31,050 nucleotides of DNA from positions 1 to 31,050 of the IMG/VR virus record IMGVR_UViG_3300020472_000111, one strand, 5' to 3'. This document shows, in pieces, positions 13,432-20,905 of the stretch (positions are counted from its first letter, which is position 1; each line of letters opens with the position of its first letter). Source of the stretch: a virus. The translations under genes were made by a program, and so were the position numbers. Under the pieces are notes generated by a model. It was not told the origin of the DNA. It saw only the letters and a program-made list of their open reading frames with translations, and made no database searches.

Positions 13432-16400
13432 TTAAGGGGGATCTGTGCACTGTGTAAGAGTTATTTTAAATCTAACTCTGAATTTTGCTTTGTCGGTACC
13501 ACTATACCATACAACTGAGTCTTTGTTGTGTGACTCTTGATAGAAGGCTTCCTTAAGACTCCTTCTTACTAGGTCTTCATTCTCCCACCAAGCAAGTTGT
13601 TTGCCTGTTGGGAATGACCAACCTGCTTCCTGATCAGGATAGTATGGTGTCGCTGAGGGATTCTCACTCGACCTATCTCTCATCGGAGGCCATGTTAGCA
13701 CAAACTCTGACCCTTTGGTGTATCCTTTACCTTGATCAATAACATCAATGACATGCACCATTGCTTGCCAGTAATGCACCTGCTTAGATGAGGTGGTCTG
13801 ATCAAAGATAACTGGATAGAATGTGATGCCTACACGTATCTTGGCAGCATCAGCATAGTTTCCACCACCAGTACCATGATAATTGTCAAGGGTATAGTCC
13901 TGTATGAATGTAACGGGAGAGAAATATGTGTCTCTTTGTGGTGCTTGTGCAGCACCATCCCATATATTATTCACCACAGTAAGGTAATGGTTGCCAATTG
14001 AGTTGGCACCTAAAGTATACCACGGTTTACTGCCTCGTGCAAACGTTGTCGGTGCTGCTTGCGTAAGGATGTCTCTGTATCCCTGTGATATATTGGTACC
14101 ACTCAGGGTTTCAAACCTAGTGAAGAGATAGTCCTCAACAAGGTGGTTGTATACTCCTGATAGATTCCTATAGTTGTAGGACTCTAAGAGAGTAGCAGAG
14201 AAGTAGTTAGCTTCAACATCATAAAGATACCCTGTATCTATGTAAGCACCAGGTAATGTAGGCATCGCACTGTTACCTATGATCCTACTCTGTCCTGGTA
14301 TCTCTGGGTTTGCTTGGAGTGATCCATGCATTGCCACTGGTATATTATTTGCCCAGACATATGTGTATGGATATCCAGGGTCAGGCACGTTGTCCTCACT
14401 CCATGTCTCAGACAGTTTACTACCACACTCCCACTCAAACTCTTGTCTGTTGGTAGGATTAAATGAGAATGCAAATCCTTCTATCTCTCCACCCTCTTTA
14501 GTAATTGGGTTGAGTGTTGGGTTACCTGTTTGTTTTGCTATCACACTATCATGTGACTGAGTGCCTAGCATTATTTTAAATGCACCCTCAAACATAGTAG
14601 TATCAATAGCATAAAGAGATGCCTCCAGTGCTATGTCACCTGTGACTGCACCTGTATCGATACTTACTACCTCAAAGGTTAACTCATCAGTTGGTTCTAA
14701 AGTAATGTCCTGATCGTATAAGTCTCTACCTATTGCGGGCCAATACTGTGCTTCAAATTGCTTAGTAAATACATCTACTCCATTCTTCTTCATCCTAAGA
14801 GTAAACTTCATGCAAGCACCATAGATGCCACCGTTAATACCACCCATAGATACAAACCTAAAGGTACCACCGACTGCTGCTGCAATAGTCTGGTTGGTAT
14901 TTAATTTGACTGAGTATTCACCATTACATGTGCCACACTCCCACTCAACATCATTACCTACCACGTTAGGGACTTTGTTACCGCAGTCCATGCGTCTCAT
15001 AACTACATCTTTAAAGCTGGCCTTGAGTATTCTAGCGTCGCATTTTACTGAAGGGTCTATCTTTCTCATCACCTTCTCAGGTGCTGCTCCTGCATAGAGA
15101 TAGCATTGGATACCCTCGTAAGTATACCCACCATAGGTCCACCCAAGTCTATGCCAGAATCTTAGGTCATCATAGTCATCGTCACCTGCTATCAAGTCCT
15201 CCCAGAATTGATTGTTTTTACCCTGCCACTTAGTCTGATCCTTCTTCATAGGATTCCATTCTCTGTCAGAGAATAGACAGTAGTTATTCTGTGCTGTAGT
15301 GATACCTACTGCACTAAAACCACCAGTGTAAGGAGCATTAAGTGGAGTGAATGTTAACTCCTGCATAATGCTGAGTGAATTCTGGCCACCACCATTAGGG
15401 ATGAGGAAAAATCCCATCGTCCCTCCAGCATACTCGTTGAGTTTTAGGCTGGTCATCCATGCATTGTATAGGTTGGTACCATTCCTAGCACTCGTTACAA
15501 TGACACGTCCATACTTAGGACCAGTCTCATCTGCTAGGTAGAAACCAATTGCGTTATCATATCCTGCTGATCCTTTCTCAACATCCATTGAGATGTTAAG
15601 GTCTGCCTTAGATTCTATAGGTATACGGTATGCCCAACGCTTAGGTATCTTCTGAGGGTTACCACCTACTATCTCACCATCAATAGTATACTTGTGATCG
15701 AAAGGATTACTGCTATGGAATCTATGTAATGCTTCTGCTTGCTCATCAGCATGTAGATAACTATTCATTGCAGCAGCAGTTGGGAAGACATGTCCTAGTA
15801 CCTCACCACCTGCCATACCAGAAGCATTCATCGATGCTCTCTCACCAGCACCTTTACTGTCAGGCTCACCAGGATTAGTAGTTAAGAATGTATCCTGCTT
15901 GACTGTTGAATAGAATCTAAACAGTGGGACAGTTACATTTGCTATAGGTTGTGCAAGAATATAGAATGCTGGTTTAGCATTAGTTAAAGTGTATCCTGAC
16001 TTGGCACCTTGAGGATCGTATGCATGGTCAGCACCTATGTTAGTAGATACAATACTAAAGTTAGCATTACAATCACTACCATGAGTATCCTTCATGCATA
16101 TTCTGGTGTTGTTATCAACAATAGTATACCCACCAGAGTTACCATTCATAGTAATAGATATGGTACCAGGACCACTGATAGCAAGTGTCTGAATCTCTTC
16201 ACCAGATCTACCAGTCCTTGTCCACTGCTTACCTCCCATCTGGATGTTATCAATAGCAACACCATGTGTGTTGGGGTTATCATTCCACTGTAGTTTGAGG
16301 ACCGCAACACCAGTGCCACTACCAGTAGCAATTAGATTACCTGATCCATCAAACGATGTCTGTATAGTGCCACTAGATAATGATGACTCATAGATTGGTA

Positions 16401-17211
16401 TCCTATCTGGGAAACAATTCTCTACACATACCTCAGTTTGGTTACCACTCCATCCATTAGGCCAGTAAGCATCACAGTTTGCCTTGGGTGGTTGCCATGC
16501 ACCACCAAGGTAAGGTCTAAACAGACAGTCTAATGCATTTCTAACACAAGTTTTGAATGGATCACCAGCTAATCCCTTATCTATATCACAGTAATATTTC
16601 TCACCAGTTTCTATATGCTCCCACCATCCTGGTGCAGGGAATCCTGGTAAACTAAAATCTTTTAATGGTCTGAGTAACTTGAGTGATAATAACTTTCTAA
16701 CCTTCTCACATTGATCTTCAGGACCAGTCTTAACAATAATATATGGATCACCCATAACAGGTGGGTGAAGAGTCAACTTCATTGGTGGCAACCAACCAAA
16801 CTCCTTGTGCATCCACGGTCCCCAAGGTGGTAGCTCCCAATCCAAACCATAGTCAGGTAACTCAGGTGGATCTATTAGATCTGGGATACCTGGCGGTGTC
16901 TTATAACATCTGTCAACTATCCTTCGTATAACATCACCAGGTTTAGGATCTGGTACCACAACAGGTGGTGGTGCTACTGGCAGTGGATTCTGCTCGTCTA
17001 ATACGTTAGGTAGGTTGTATACTGGGACACTATAACATCTCCCAACTATATTTCTTATTGCTTCACCAGGATTCAGAGGAGGTATAACATTACCTGATGC
17101 TCCAGCAGTAGGTACATTAGGATTCAACTGGTCTAATGGATTAGCTGCCAGTATCCCACTCGGTGTTGAGTAACACCTCTCTACTATATCTCTGATGGTC
17201 TCGCCAGCCAT
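13432..17211 (-). CDS. Giant virion structural protein (fibre/adhesin-like) with N-terminal triple repeat
   Basis: This 1259-residue protein opens with three copies of a 15-residue repeat, G-[ED]-x-IR-x-IV-x-RCY-x-x-P (residues 3-17, 49-63, 92-106), joined by Pro-rich linkers. Next is a Pro/Trp-rich part with many Cys (to about 275), a beta-rich domain (280-385), and a segment at about 427-515 (PLFRFYSTVKQDTFLTT...GHVF...LHRFHS) that resembles DUF5648-type carbohydrate-associated repeats. Later come two WECG[TS] modules (near 790-800 and 925-935) and a beta-rich end. This suits a tail fibre or head-surface adhesin. A CTAAATAA motif lies 20 bases upstream. The protein could carry the host-recognition part; that is inference. 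Confidence 0.7.
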   Translation of the reverse strand: MAGETIRDIVERCYSTPSGILAANPLDQLNPNVPTAGASGNVIPPLNPGEAIRNIVGRCYSVPVYNLPNVLDEQNPLPVAPPPVVVPDPKPGDVIRRIVDRCYKTPPGIPDLIDPPELPDYGLDWELPPWGPWMHKEFGWLPPMKLTLHPPVMGDPYIIVKTGPEDQCEKVRKLLSLKLLRPLKDFSLPGFPAPGWWEHIETGEKYYCDIDKGLAGDPFKTCVRNALDCLFRPYLGGAWQPPKANCDAYWPNGWSGNQTEVCVENCFPDRIPIYESSLSSGTIQTSFDGSGNLIATGSGTGVAVLKLQWNDNPNTHGVAIDNIQMGGKQWTRTGRSGEEIQTLAISGPGTISITMNGNSGGYTIVDNNTRICMKDTHGSDCNANFSIVSTNIGADHAYDPQGAKSGYTLTNAKPAFYILAQPIANVTVPLFRFYSTVKQDTFLTTNPGEPDSKGAGERASMNASGMAGGEVLGHVFPTAAAMNSYLHADEQAEALHRFHSSNPFDHKYTIDGEIVGGNPQKIPKRWAYRIPIESKADLNISMDVEKGSAGYDNAIGFYLADETGPKYGRVIVTSARNGTNLYNAWMTSLKLNEYAGGTMGFFLIPNGGGQNSLSIMQELTFTPLNAPYTGGFSAVGITTAQNNYCLFSDREWNPMKKDQTKWQGKNNQFWEDLIAGDDDYDDLRFWHRLGWTYGGYTYEGIQCYLYAGAAPEKVMRKIDPSVKCDARILKASFKDVVMRRMDCGNKVPNVVGNDVEWECGTCNGEYSVKLNTNQTIAAAVGGTFRFVSMGGINGGIYGACMKFTLRMKKNGVDVFTKQFEAQYWPAIGRDLYDQDITLEPTDELTFEVVSIDTGAVTGDIALEASLYAIDTTMFEGAFKIMLGTQSHDSVIAKQTGNPTLNPITKEGGEIEGFAFSFNPTNRQEFEWECGSKLSETWSEDNVPDPGYPYTYVWANNIPVAMHGSLQANPEIPGQSRIIGNSAMPTLPGAYIDTGYLYDVEANYFSATLLESYNYRNLSGVYNHLVEDYLFTRFETLSGTNISQGYRDILTQAAPTTFARGSKPWYTLGANSIGNHYLTVVNNIWDGAAQAPQRDTYFSPVTFIQDYTLDNYHGTGGGNYADAAKIRVGITFYPVIFDQTTSSKQVHYWQAMVHVIDVIDQGKGYTKGSEFVLTWPPMRDRSSENPSATPYYPDQEAGWSFPTGKQLAWWENEDLVRRSLKEAFYQESHNKDSVVWYSGTDKAKFRVRFKITLTQCTDPP

Positions 17212-17235
17212 GTATTACATACACCTACACCTTAT

Positions 17236-17322
17236 TTAGTGAGGGTCATAGTGTTTAACTATTGAATACCCTAACGCTAGAGCGATCAATCCAATACAGA
17301 TCAGAGTTAAAAGTAAATGCAT
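17236..17322 (-). CDS. Tiny single-helix membrane peptide
   Basis: This is a 28-residue peptide starting MHLLLTLICIGLIALALGY and ending IVKHYDPH: one membrane helix with a short polar tail. It starts 2 bases after the halogenase-like stop (TGA-TT-ATG), consistent with re-initiation. The size recalls single-helix photosystem subunits such as PsbI, PsbM or PsbT, and psbA is the second gene upstream, but the sequence does not match any of these that I remember. Whether it is translated is uncertain. Confidence 0.45.
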   Translation of the reverse strand: MHLLLTLICIGLIALALGYSIVKHYDPH

Positions 17323-17324
17323 AA

Positions 17325-18470
17325 TCACCAGTTGTTTCTTAGTAGTGCTTTGTAATCTTGCTTTGTTTCCATGTTGCAATAAGTAGCGATGACTGATAGG
17401 AAACTGAAGTAACTATAGTTGTAAGCACTTCCGTTTGATAACCGTCTCCACTTCTCATTCTTCGCTTCATCTATTATGTTATTGAATACTCTACAAGGTT
17501 GGTAGAGATCCTTAGCATACTGCCAGAAGGGTGTGTCATAGTTAGACCCATGTGCATAGTGATAGAGAAGGAAGTTTGCATTCTCTTGGATGTCTCGTTG
17601 ATTTTCATCAATGATATCCTGTAGTATACCACCCTTCATAATATATTGCATACATCTTTGTATCCATACAAGGTAACCTGTTATACTTGTTGCCTCCATT
17701 GGTTCAATGAAGAAATATTTGTTACCATTCAAGAAGATCCTATCCTCCATGACAGGTCTCTTTGCCATGTAATTATGGAATGATCTCCAACCAATTATTT
17801 TATGCTCTCCAAACTGCTCTTCAAAATTCTCTAGTGCTGTAGCATCATCTGTAATCTCACTGTTAAACATATACCCTACTGATGTCCTGCTCTGCAATGG
17901 AATGACAAATGTCCATCCATCTTTAGTAGCAACAGTCTCAGTGGTGCAGAAGACTCTACTATATGGATCAGTTTCGGCCAGTAGTACTCTGTTGAGAGGA
18001 TTTTGCAACGTGATATAGTTATCAAACGTTTGACTTGAGCACTCTCTACCACTGAAGGGTGACCCTCCACAATCAAAGATGTAATCAGCATCAATATTAT
18101 ATCCTACCTTCTTCGGTATGCACTTAAAGTATTGTGACATATCATCACAAAACATCTTAGGATCAAAGTGCATTGCAACTCTATTAAAACCAAAGTCATG
18201 GAACCAATCCTGACCCCATCCTCTGTACTCTATCCCTGTCTTAACTGTCTGATCCCAGTTGGCATCTCTCCATGAGGGCCAACACTCAGGGTTTGTTGTC
18301 TGAAATTCTGTAATAAGATCTAATAGATTAGGCCACGACCCTGATCCCACTGGTTCAATGGGTGCATCTGGATCATAATAGATTTCGATCTCGGTGGCAG
18401 GGTAGTGTGCTTTCCATGCCATTGCAGTAAGGATACCTGCCAATCCTTTACCAATGATAGCAACTTTCAT
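17325..18470 (-). CDS. Flavin-dependent halogenase-like protein, short divergent form
   Basis: This 381-residue protein is shorter than typical tryptophan halogenases (about 500-540). It has an N-terminal FAD-binding GKGLAG (7-12), a Lys in 'QTVKTGIEYRGW' (K77) matching the catalytic Lys region, a W-T-F-V-I-P motif (186-191) where halogenases have WxWxIP, and 'FFIEPMEATS' (E259) matching the conserved Glu. Halogenases of this class make HOCl from FADH2, O2 and chloride and chlorinate an indole through the Lys. The altered Trp motif leaves halogenation or simple monooxygenation open. The start is pressed against the psbA terminator, with no Shine-Dalgarno. Confidence 0.75.
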   Translation of the reverse strand: MKVAIIGKGLAGILTAMAWKAHYPATEIEIYYDPDAPIEPVGSGSWPNLLDLITEFQTTNPECWPSWRDANWDQTVKTGIEYRGWGQDWFHDFGFNRVAMHFDPKMFCDDMSQYFKCIPKKVGYNIDADYIFDCGGSPFSGRECSSQTFDNYITLQNPLNRVLLAETDPYSRVFCTTETVATKDGWTFVIPLQSRTSVGYMFNSEITDDATALENFEEQFGEHKIIGWRSFHNYMAKRPVMEDRIFLNGNKYFFIEPMEATSITGYLVWIQRCMQYIMKGGILQDIIDENQRDIQENANFLLYHYAHGSNYDTPFWQYAKDLYQPCRVFNNIIDEAKNEKWRRLSNGSAYNYSYFSFLSVIATYCNMETKQDYKALLRNNW

Positions 18471-18497
18471 AAAAAAAGAGGGTCGTTAGACCCCCTT
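18471..18497 (-). terminator. psbA terminator abutting the next start codon
   Basis: The hairpin GGGTC-TAAC-GACCC (minus strand 18493-18480, extended on both sides) is followed by seven T (18477-18471), 21 bases after the psbA stop. The T-run touches the ATG of the downstream halogenase-like gene at 18470, so that gene probably depends on read-through. Confidence 0.75.
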
Positions 18498-18518
18498 AGT
18501 ATAGCATATGATATTGAT

Positions 18519-19601
18519 TTAGCCAATAGCAGGTGCTAGTAGTGCAACTTCTGTTACCTCAGCAGCAGCGAGATCAAGTGGGAAGTTGTGAGCATTACGC
18601 TCGTGCATTACTTCCATACCTAAGTTTGCTCTGTTGAGAACGTCTGCCCACGTTGGAACTACCTTACCAGAACTATCAATGATAGATTGGTTGAAGTTAA
18701 ATCCATTCAGGTTGAATGCCATCGTGCAGATACCCATACTAGTCAACCAGATACACACCACAGGGAATGTACCAAGGAAGAAGTGAAGACTTCGACTGTT
18801 GTTGAACGATGCATACTGGAAGATCAAACGACCAAAGTATCCATGTGCAGCAACGATGTTGTAGGTCTCTTCTTCTTGACCAAATTTGTAACCGTAGTTT
18901 TGAGATTCATTATCCGTAGTCTCACGAATAATTGAAGATGTAACCAATGAGCCATGCATAGCAGCAAACAAAGCACCACCAAACATACCCGCCACACCTG
19001 CCATGTGGAATGGATGCATGAGGATATTATGTTCCGCCTGGAAGACAAACATAAAGTTGAACGTGCCTGAAATACCCAGAGGCATACCGTCACTGAATGA
19101 TCCTTGTCCGAAAGGATAGACCAAGAAGACAGCAAAGGCCGCTGATACTGGTGCGGAGTAAGCAACACAGATCCAAGGGCGCATACCCAAACGATACGAT
19201 AACTCCCACTGTCTACCCATGTAAGCAGAGATTCCAATAAGGAAGTGGAAGATTACTAACTGATATGGACCTCCATTATACAACCACTCATCTAGAGTAG
19301 CAGCTTCCCAGATGGGATAGAAGTGTAATCCAATAGCGTTAGAAGATGGAACGACAGCACCAGAGATGATGTTGTTACCATACATGAGTGAACCAGCAAC
19401 TGGCTCACGGATCCCGTCGATATCGACAGGAGGAGCAGCAATAAATGCAACTATGAAACAAGTAGTAGCAGCAAGCAAACATGGAATCATTAAGACTCCG
19501 AACCAACCGACATAGATTCTATTCTCGGTTGATGTTACCCACTCACAAAACTCGCTCCAATTTTGCAATGGTGACTGCTCTCTTCTTTGAAGAGTTGTCA
19601 T
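18519..19601 (-). CDS. psbA: Photosystem II D1 protein PsbA
   Basis: This 360-residue protein is full length with no intron. It is the reaction-centre core that holds chlorophylls, plastoquinone QB and the manganese cluster in the thylakoid membrane. Visible residues include the Yz region ([16 protein letters not shown]), 'FQAEHN' (E189/H190 equivalents), '[15 protein letters not shown]' with the C-terminal Mn ligands, and a cleavable tail after DLA. In the '[11 protein letters not shown]' segment it has Gln at the position equivalent to 130 in Synechocystis numbering, the low-light D1:1 type. Compared with host D1, 'LIGISAYMG' replaces the usual LIGIFCYMG. It is driven by a perfect sigma70-type promoter and ends in its own terminator. 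Confidence 0.98.
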   Translation of the reverse strand: MTTLQRREQSPLQNWSEFCEWVTSTENRIYVGWFGVLMIPCLLAATTCFIVAFIAAPPVDIDGIREPVAGSLMYGNNIISGAVVPSSNAIGLHFYPIWEAATLDEWLYNGGPYQLVIFHFLIGISAYMGRQWELSYRLGMRPWICVAYSAPVSAAFAVFLVYPFGQGSFSDGMPLGISGTFNFMFVFQAEHNILMHPFHMAGVAGMFGGALFAAMHGSLVTSSIIRETTDNESQNYGYKFGQEEETYNIVAAHGYFGRLIFQYASFNNSRSLHFFLGTFPVVCIWLTSMGICTMAFNLNGFNFNQSIIDSSGKVVPTWADVLNRANLGMEVMHERNAHNFPLDLAAAEVTEVALLAPAIG

Positions 19602-19744
19602 CGAAATTAAGAGTGCGATTTGTACTTGTATGAAAAGACATTATGACCCCGTGGTCTTGGTTTGGGGGATGTAAGAGTGGATATCCTCCTTACTGGAGGC
19701 CCAACCACCATGCGGGGGGACTTATTGACAATGCCCTTGCTCAT
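19602..19744 (-). other. psbA 5' leader with hairpin and possible short uORF
   Basis: About 140 bases separate the promoter from the psbA ATG. The minus strand has CCTCC-AGTAA-GGAGG (a hairpin hiding a strong Shine-Dalgarno-like AGGAGG with no start codon after it). It also has a 45-codon frame (19744-19607, basic and Pro-rich, ending 5 bases before psbA). The uORF's ATG lies upstream of the predicted transcription start and lacks a ribosome site, so I regard the region as a regulatory leader rather than a gene. Confidence 0.4.
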
Positions 19745-19773
19745 ATTATATATGAAGTTTTATAACTTGTCAA
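19745..19773 (-). promoter_or_regulatory. Perfect sigma70-type promoter of psbA
   Basis: The minus strand reads TTGACA (19773-19768), exactly 17 bases, then TATAAT (19750-19745): full consensus at both boxes. The -35 box contains the stop codon (TGA) of the preceding gene. It predicts strong early transcription by unmodified host RNA polymerase. Confidence 0.85.
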
Positions 19774-19997
19774 CCAGGTTTACTCTCTTGCCATTCTTCA
19801 GATCCACCACCCTTCCAAGGGGAGTGCTTCTCTACTGCCAATCTATACATTTTTTCATGCATCGTTATATTCTCGGCCACTTCTTCTTCTGGTCGAGGAT
19901 TTTCATAGGAATTATCAGTTGCCATAGGCCATGTGTCATAGGGGTGTGGTACATCATCAAACCACTCGTCGAGTGGTAGTCTGTGTAATGGTTTCAT
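19770..19997 (-). CDS. Small Trp/Pro/Glu-rich hypothetical protein
   Basis: This is a 75-residue soluble protein, acidic with many Trp and Pro ('LDEWFDDVPHPYDTWP', 'NPRPEEEV', 'SPWKGGGSEEWQ'). Family unknown. Its ATG overlaps the stop of the 42-residue gene before it (ATGA), and its own stop codon is part of the psbA -35 box. It closes a chain of very small coupled genes that begins after the long halogenase gene. Confidence 0.6.
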   Translation of the reverse strand: MKPLHRLPLDEWFDDVPHPYDTWPMATDNSYENPRPEEEVAENITMHEKMYRLAVEKHSPWKGGGSEEWQESKPG

Positions 19998-20122
19998 CCT
20001 TTGTAGTCGTGAAAGTCTAGTTTTAATACAGGTTCATCATCAAATAGAATGTCACCTGATTCTTGTGAGGTAGACCATTCCTCATCATCTAGTGGGGATT
20101 CCCAAGGTTCTCTTTCTTCCAT
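19994..20122 (-). CDS. Tiny acidic protein
   Basis: This is a 42-residue, strongly acidic protein (MEEREPWESPLDDEEW...ILFDDEPVLKLDF...). It is joined to its neighbours on both sides by overlapping codons: TAATG with the lipoprotein stop and ATGA with the next start. This is good evidence that so short a frame is real. No family recognised. Confidence 0.6.
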   Translation of the reverse strand: MEEREPWESPLDDEEWSTSQESGDILFDDEPVLKLDFHDYKG

Positions 20123-20298
20123 TAGCAATCACATAGTTGAGGGTGTTCACCTGTGTCACAGTATGACTGAGCATACTCACCTGTAATTTCACAAGTGTAT
20201 AAGTCTGCTGTGCCAGGCATAGTCCATCCGTCTGCAATACCACCACCTCCGTGGTTAGTACATCCTACTAGAAATGGTACTAAGAATAATAGTTTCAT
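20122..20298 (-). CDS. Small lipoprotein
   Basis: This is a 58-residue protein with a lipoprotein signal: MKLLFLVPFLVGC, where L-V-G-C is a good lipobox and C13 would be lipidated. The mature part starts TNHGGGG and has four further Cys (…YTCEITGEY…YCDTGEHPQLCDC), possibly forming disulfides in the periplasm. Phage lipoproteins can act in superinfection exclusion by blocking incoming DNA or receptors; that role is inferred from type only. Coupled on both sides (ATGA, TAATG). Confidence 0.65.
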   Translation of the reverse strand: MKLLFLVPFLVGCTNHGGGGIADGWTMPGTADLYTCEITGEYAQSYCDTGEHPQLCDC

Positions 20299-20618
20299 CG
20301 TTTTAATAGTGCTGGTACATCTCCATCATCATCGTCATCCTTCTTCTCATCCCAAGGATCATCTATCAATGGTCCATTATATATTCTCTCGTCTAATGAC
20401 TTGAGTAATGGATCTTTAGGCACAGGTTTGTTAAAGTTTACCACTAGTAACTCATCACCGTGCTTAACCTCTGCCATCTCAGGGTGCATGGGTTTAGTAA
20501 CCTGTCTTACCTTCTCCTCAACAACAGGCTTTGCCTCCTCTGTCTTCCACCCCAGACTCATGAGTCTGAATGCTTGATAGAATAGGTAACCAGTTATTAC
20601 TAGGTAAAGGATATACAT
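20295..20618 (-). CDS. Single-pass membrane protein with MHPEM motif and acidic tail
   Basis: This is a 107-residue protein. One N-terminal helix (residues 2-22, YILYLVITGYLFYQAFRLM) is followed by a Lys/Glu-rich linker, 'KPMHPEMAEVKHGDELLVVN', and a late acidic run (EKKDDDDDGDVP). It has the same order (membrane helix, MHPEM, xEL[IL], acidic end) as the 10773-11012 protein, which suggests one family. Role unknown. It overlaps its neighbours by ATGA and TAATG. Confidence 0.65.
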   Translation of the reverse strand: MYILYLVITGYLFYQAFRLMSLGWKTEEAKPVVEEKVRQVTKPMHPEMAEVKHGDELLVVNFNKPVPKDPLLKSLDERIYNGPLIDDPWDEKKDDDDDGDVPALLKR

Positions 20619-20905
20619 TACTTTTTATTCGAGACCCACTTGCCATTGACTAACTTCTTAACCTCACCTTTCCTGAGTCCTGTGCCCTTTGCTTTCTTAA
20701 CAAACTCTTTATAGGTGGGGCTGTCTTTTGAATGCCCAGTCTTCTTACTACCGTGCATCATACGATCCTTACGATACTTTAACTCTGCTTCCTTTTCAGC
20801 AGACTTCTTCCTCTCTTTCTCATTGTCCCAGCTATCTCCATACTTTTCCCACAACCAAGGTTTAAACCTGGCCTGTTTGTCAAAAATTTCTGGGAGTAAA
20901 TTCAT
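20618..20905 (-). CDS. Small basic protein
   Basis: This is a 95-residue, Lys-rich protein (KERKKSAEKEAELKYRKDRM, KKTGHSKDSPTYKEFVKKAK) ending VNGKWVSNKK. The composition suits nucleic-acid binding, but no known motif is visible. The ATG overlaps the long halogenase gene's stop (ATGA), and a TATAAATA sequence sits 22 bases upstream inside that gene, which could give it separate late expression. Confidence 0.6.
   Translation of the reverse strand: MNLLPEIFDKQARFKPWLWEKYGDSWDNEKERKKSAEKEAELKYRKDRMMHGSKKTGHSKDSPTYKEFVKKAKGTGLRKGEVKKLVNGKWVSNKK

Noticed and set aside
18569-19240. Open frames antisense to or out of frame with psbA
   Set aside because: They are shadows of psbA; D1 explains the whole region without an intron or homing endonuclease.
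19607-19744. A 45-codon frame between the psbA promoter and psbA
   Set aside because: Its ATG lies before the predicted transcription start, it has no ribosome site, and its product (basic, Pro-rich) matches nothing I know. Kept only as part of the leader.
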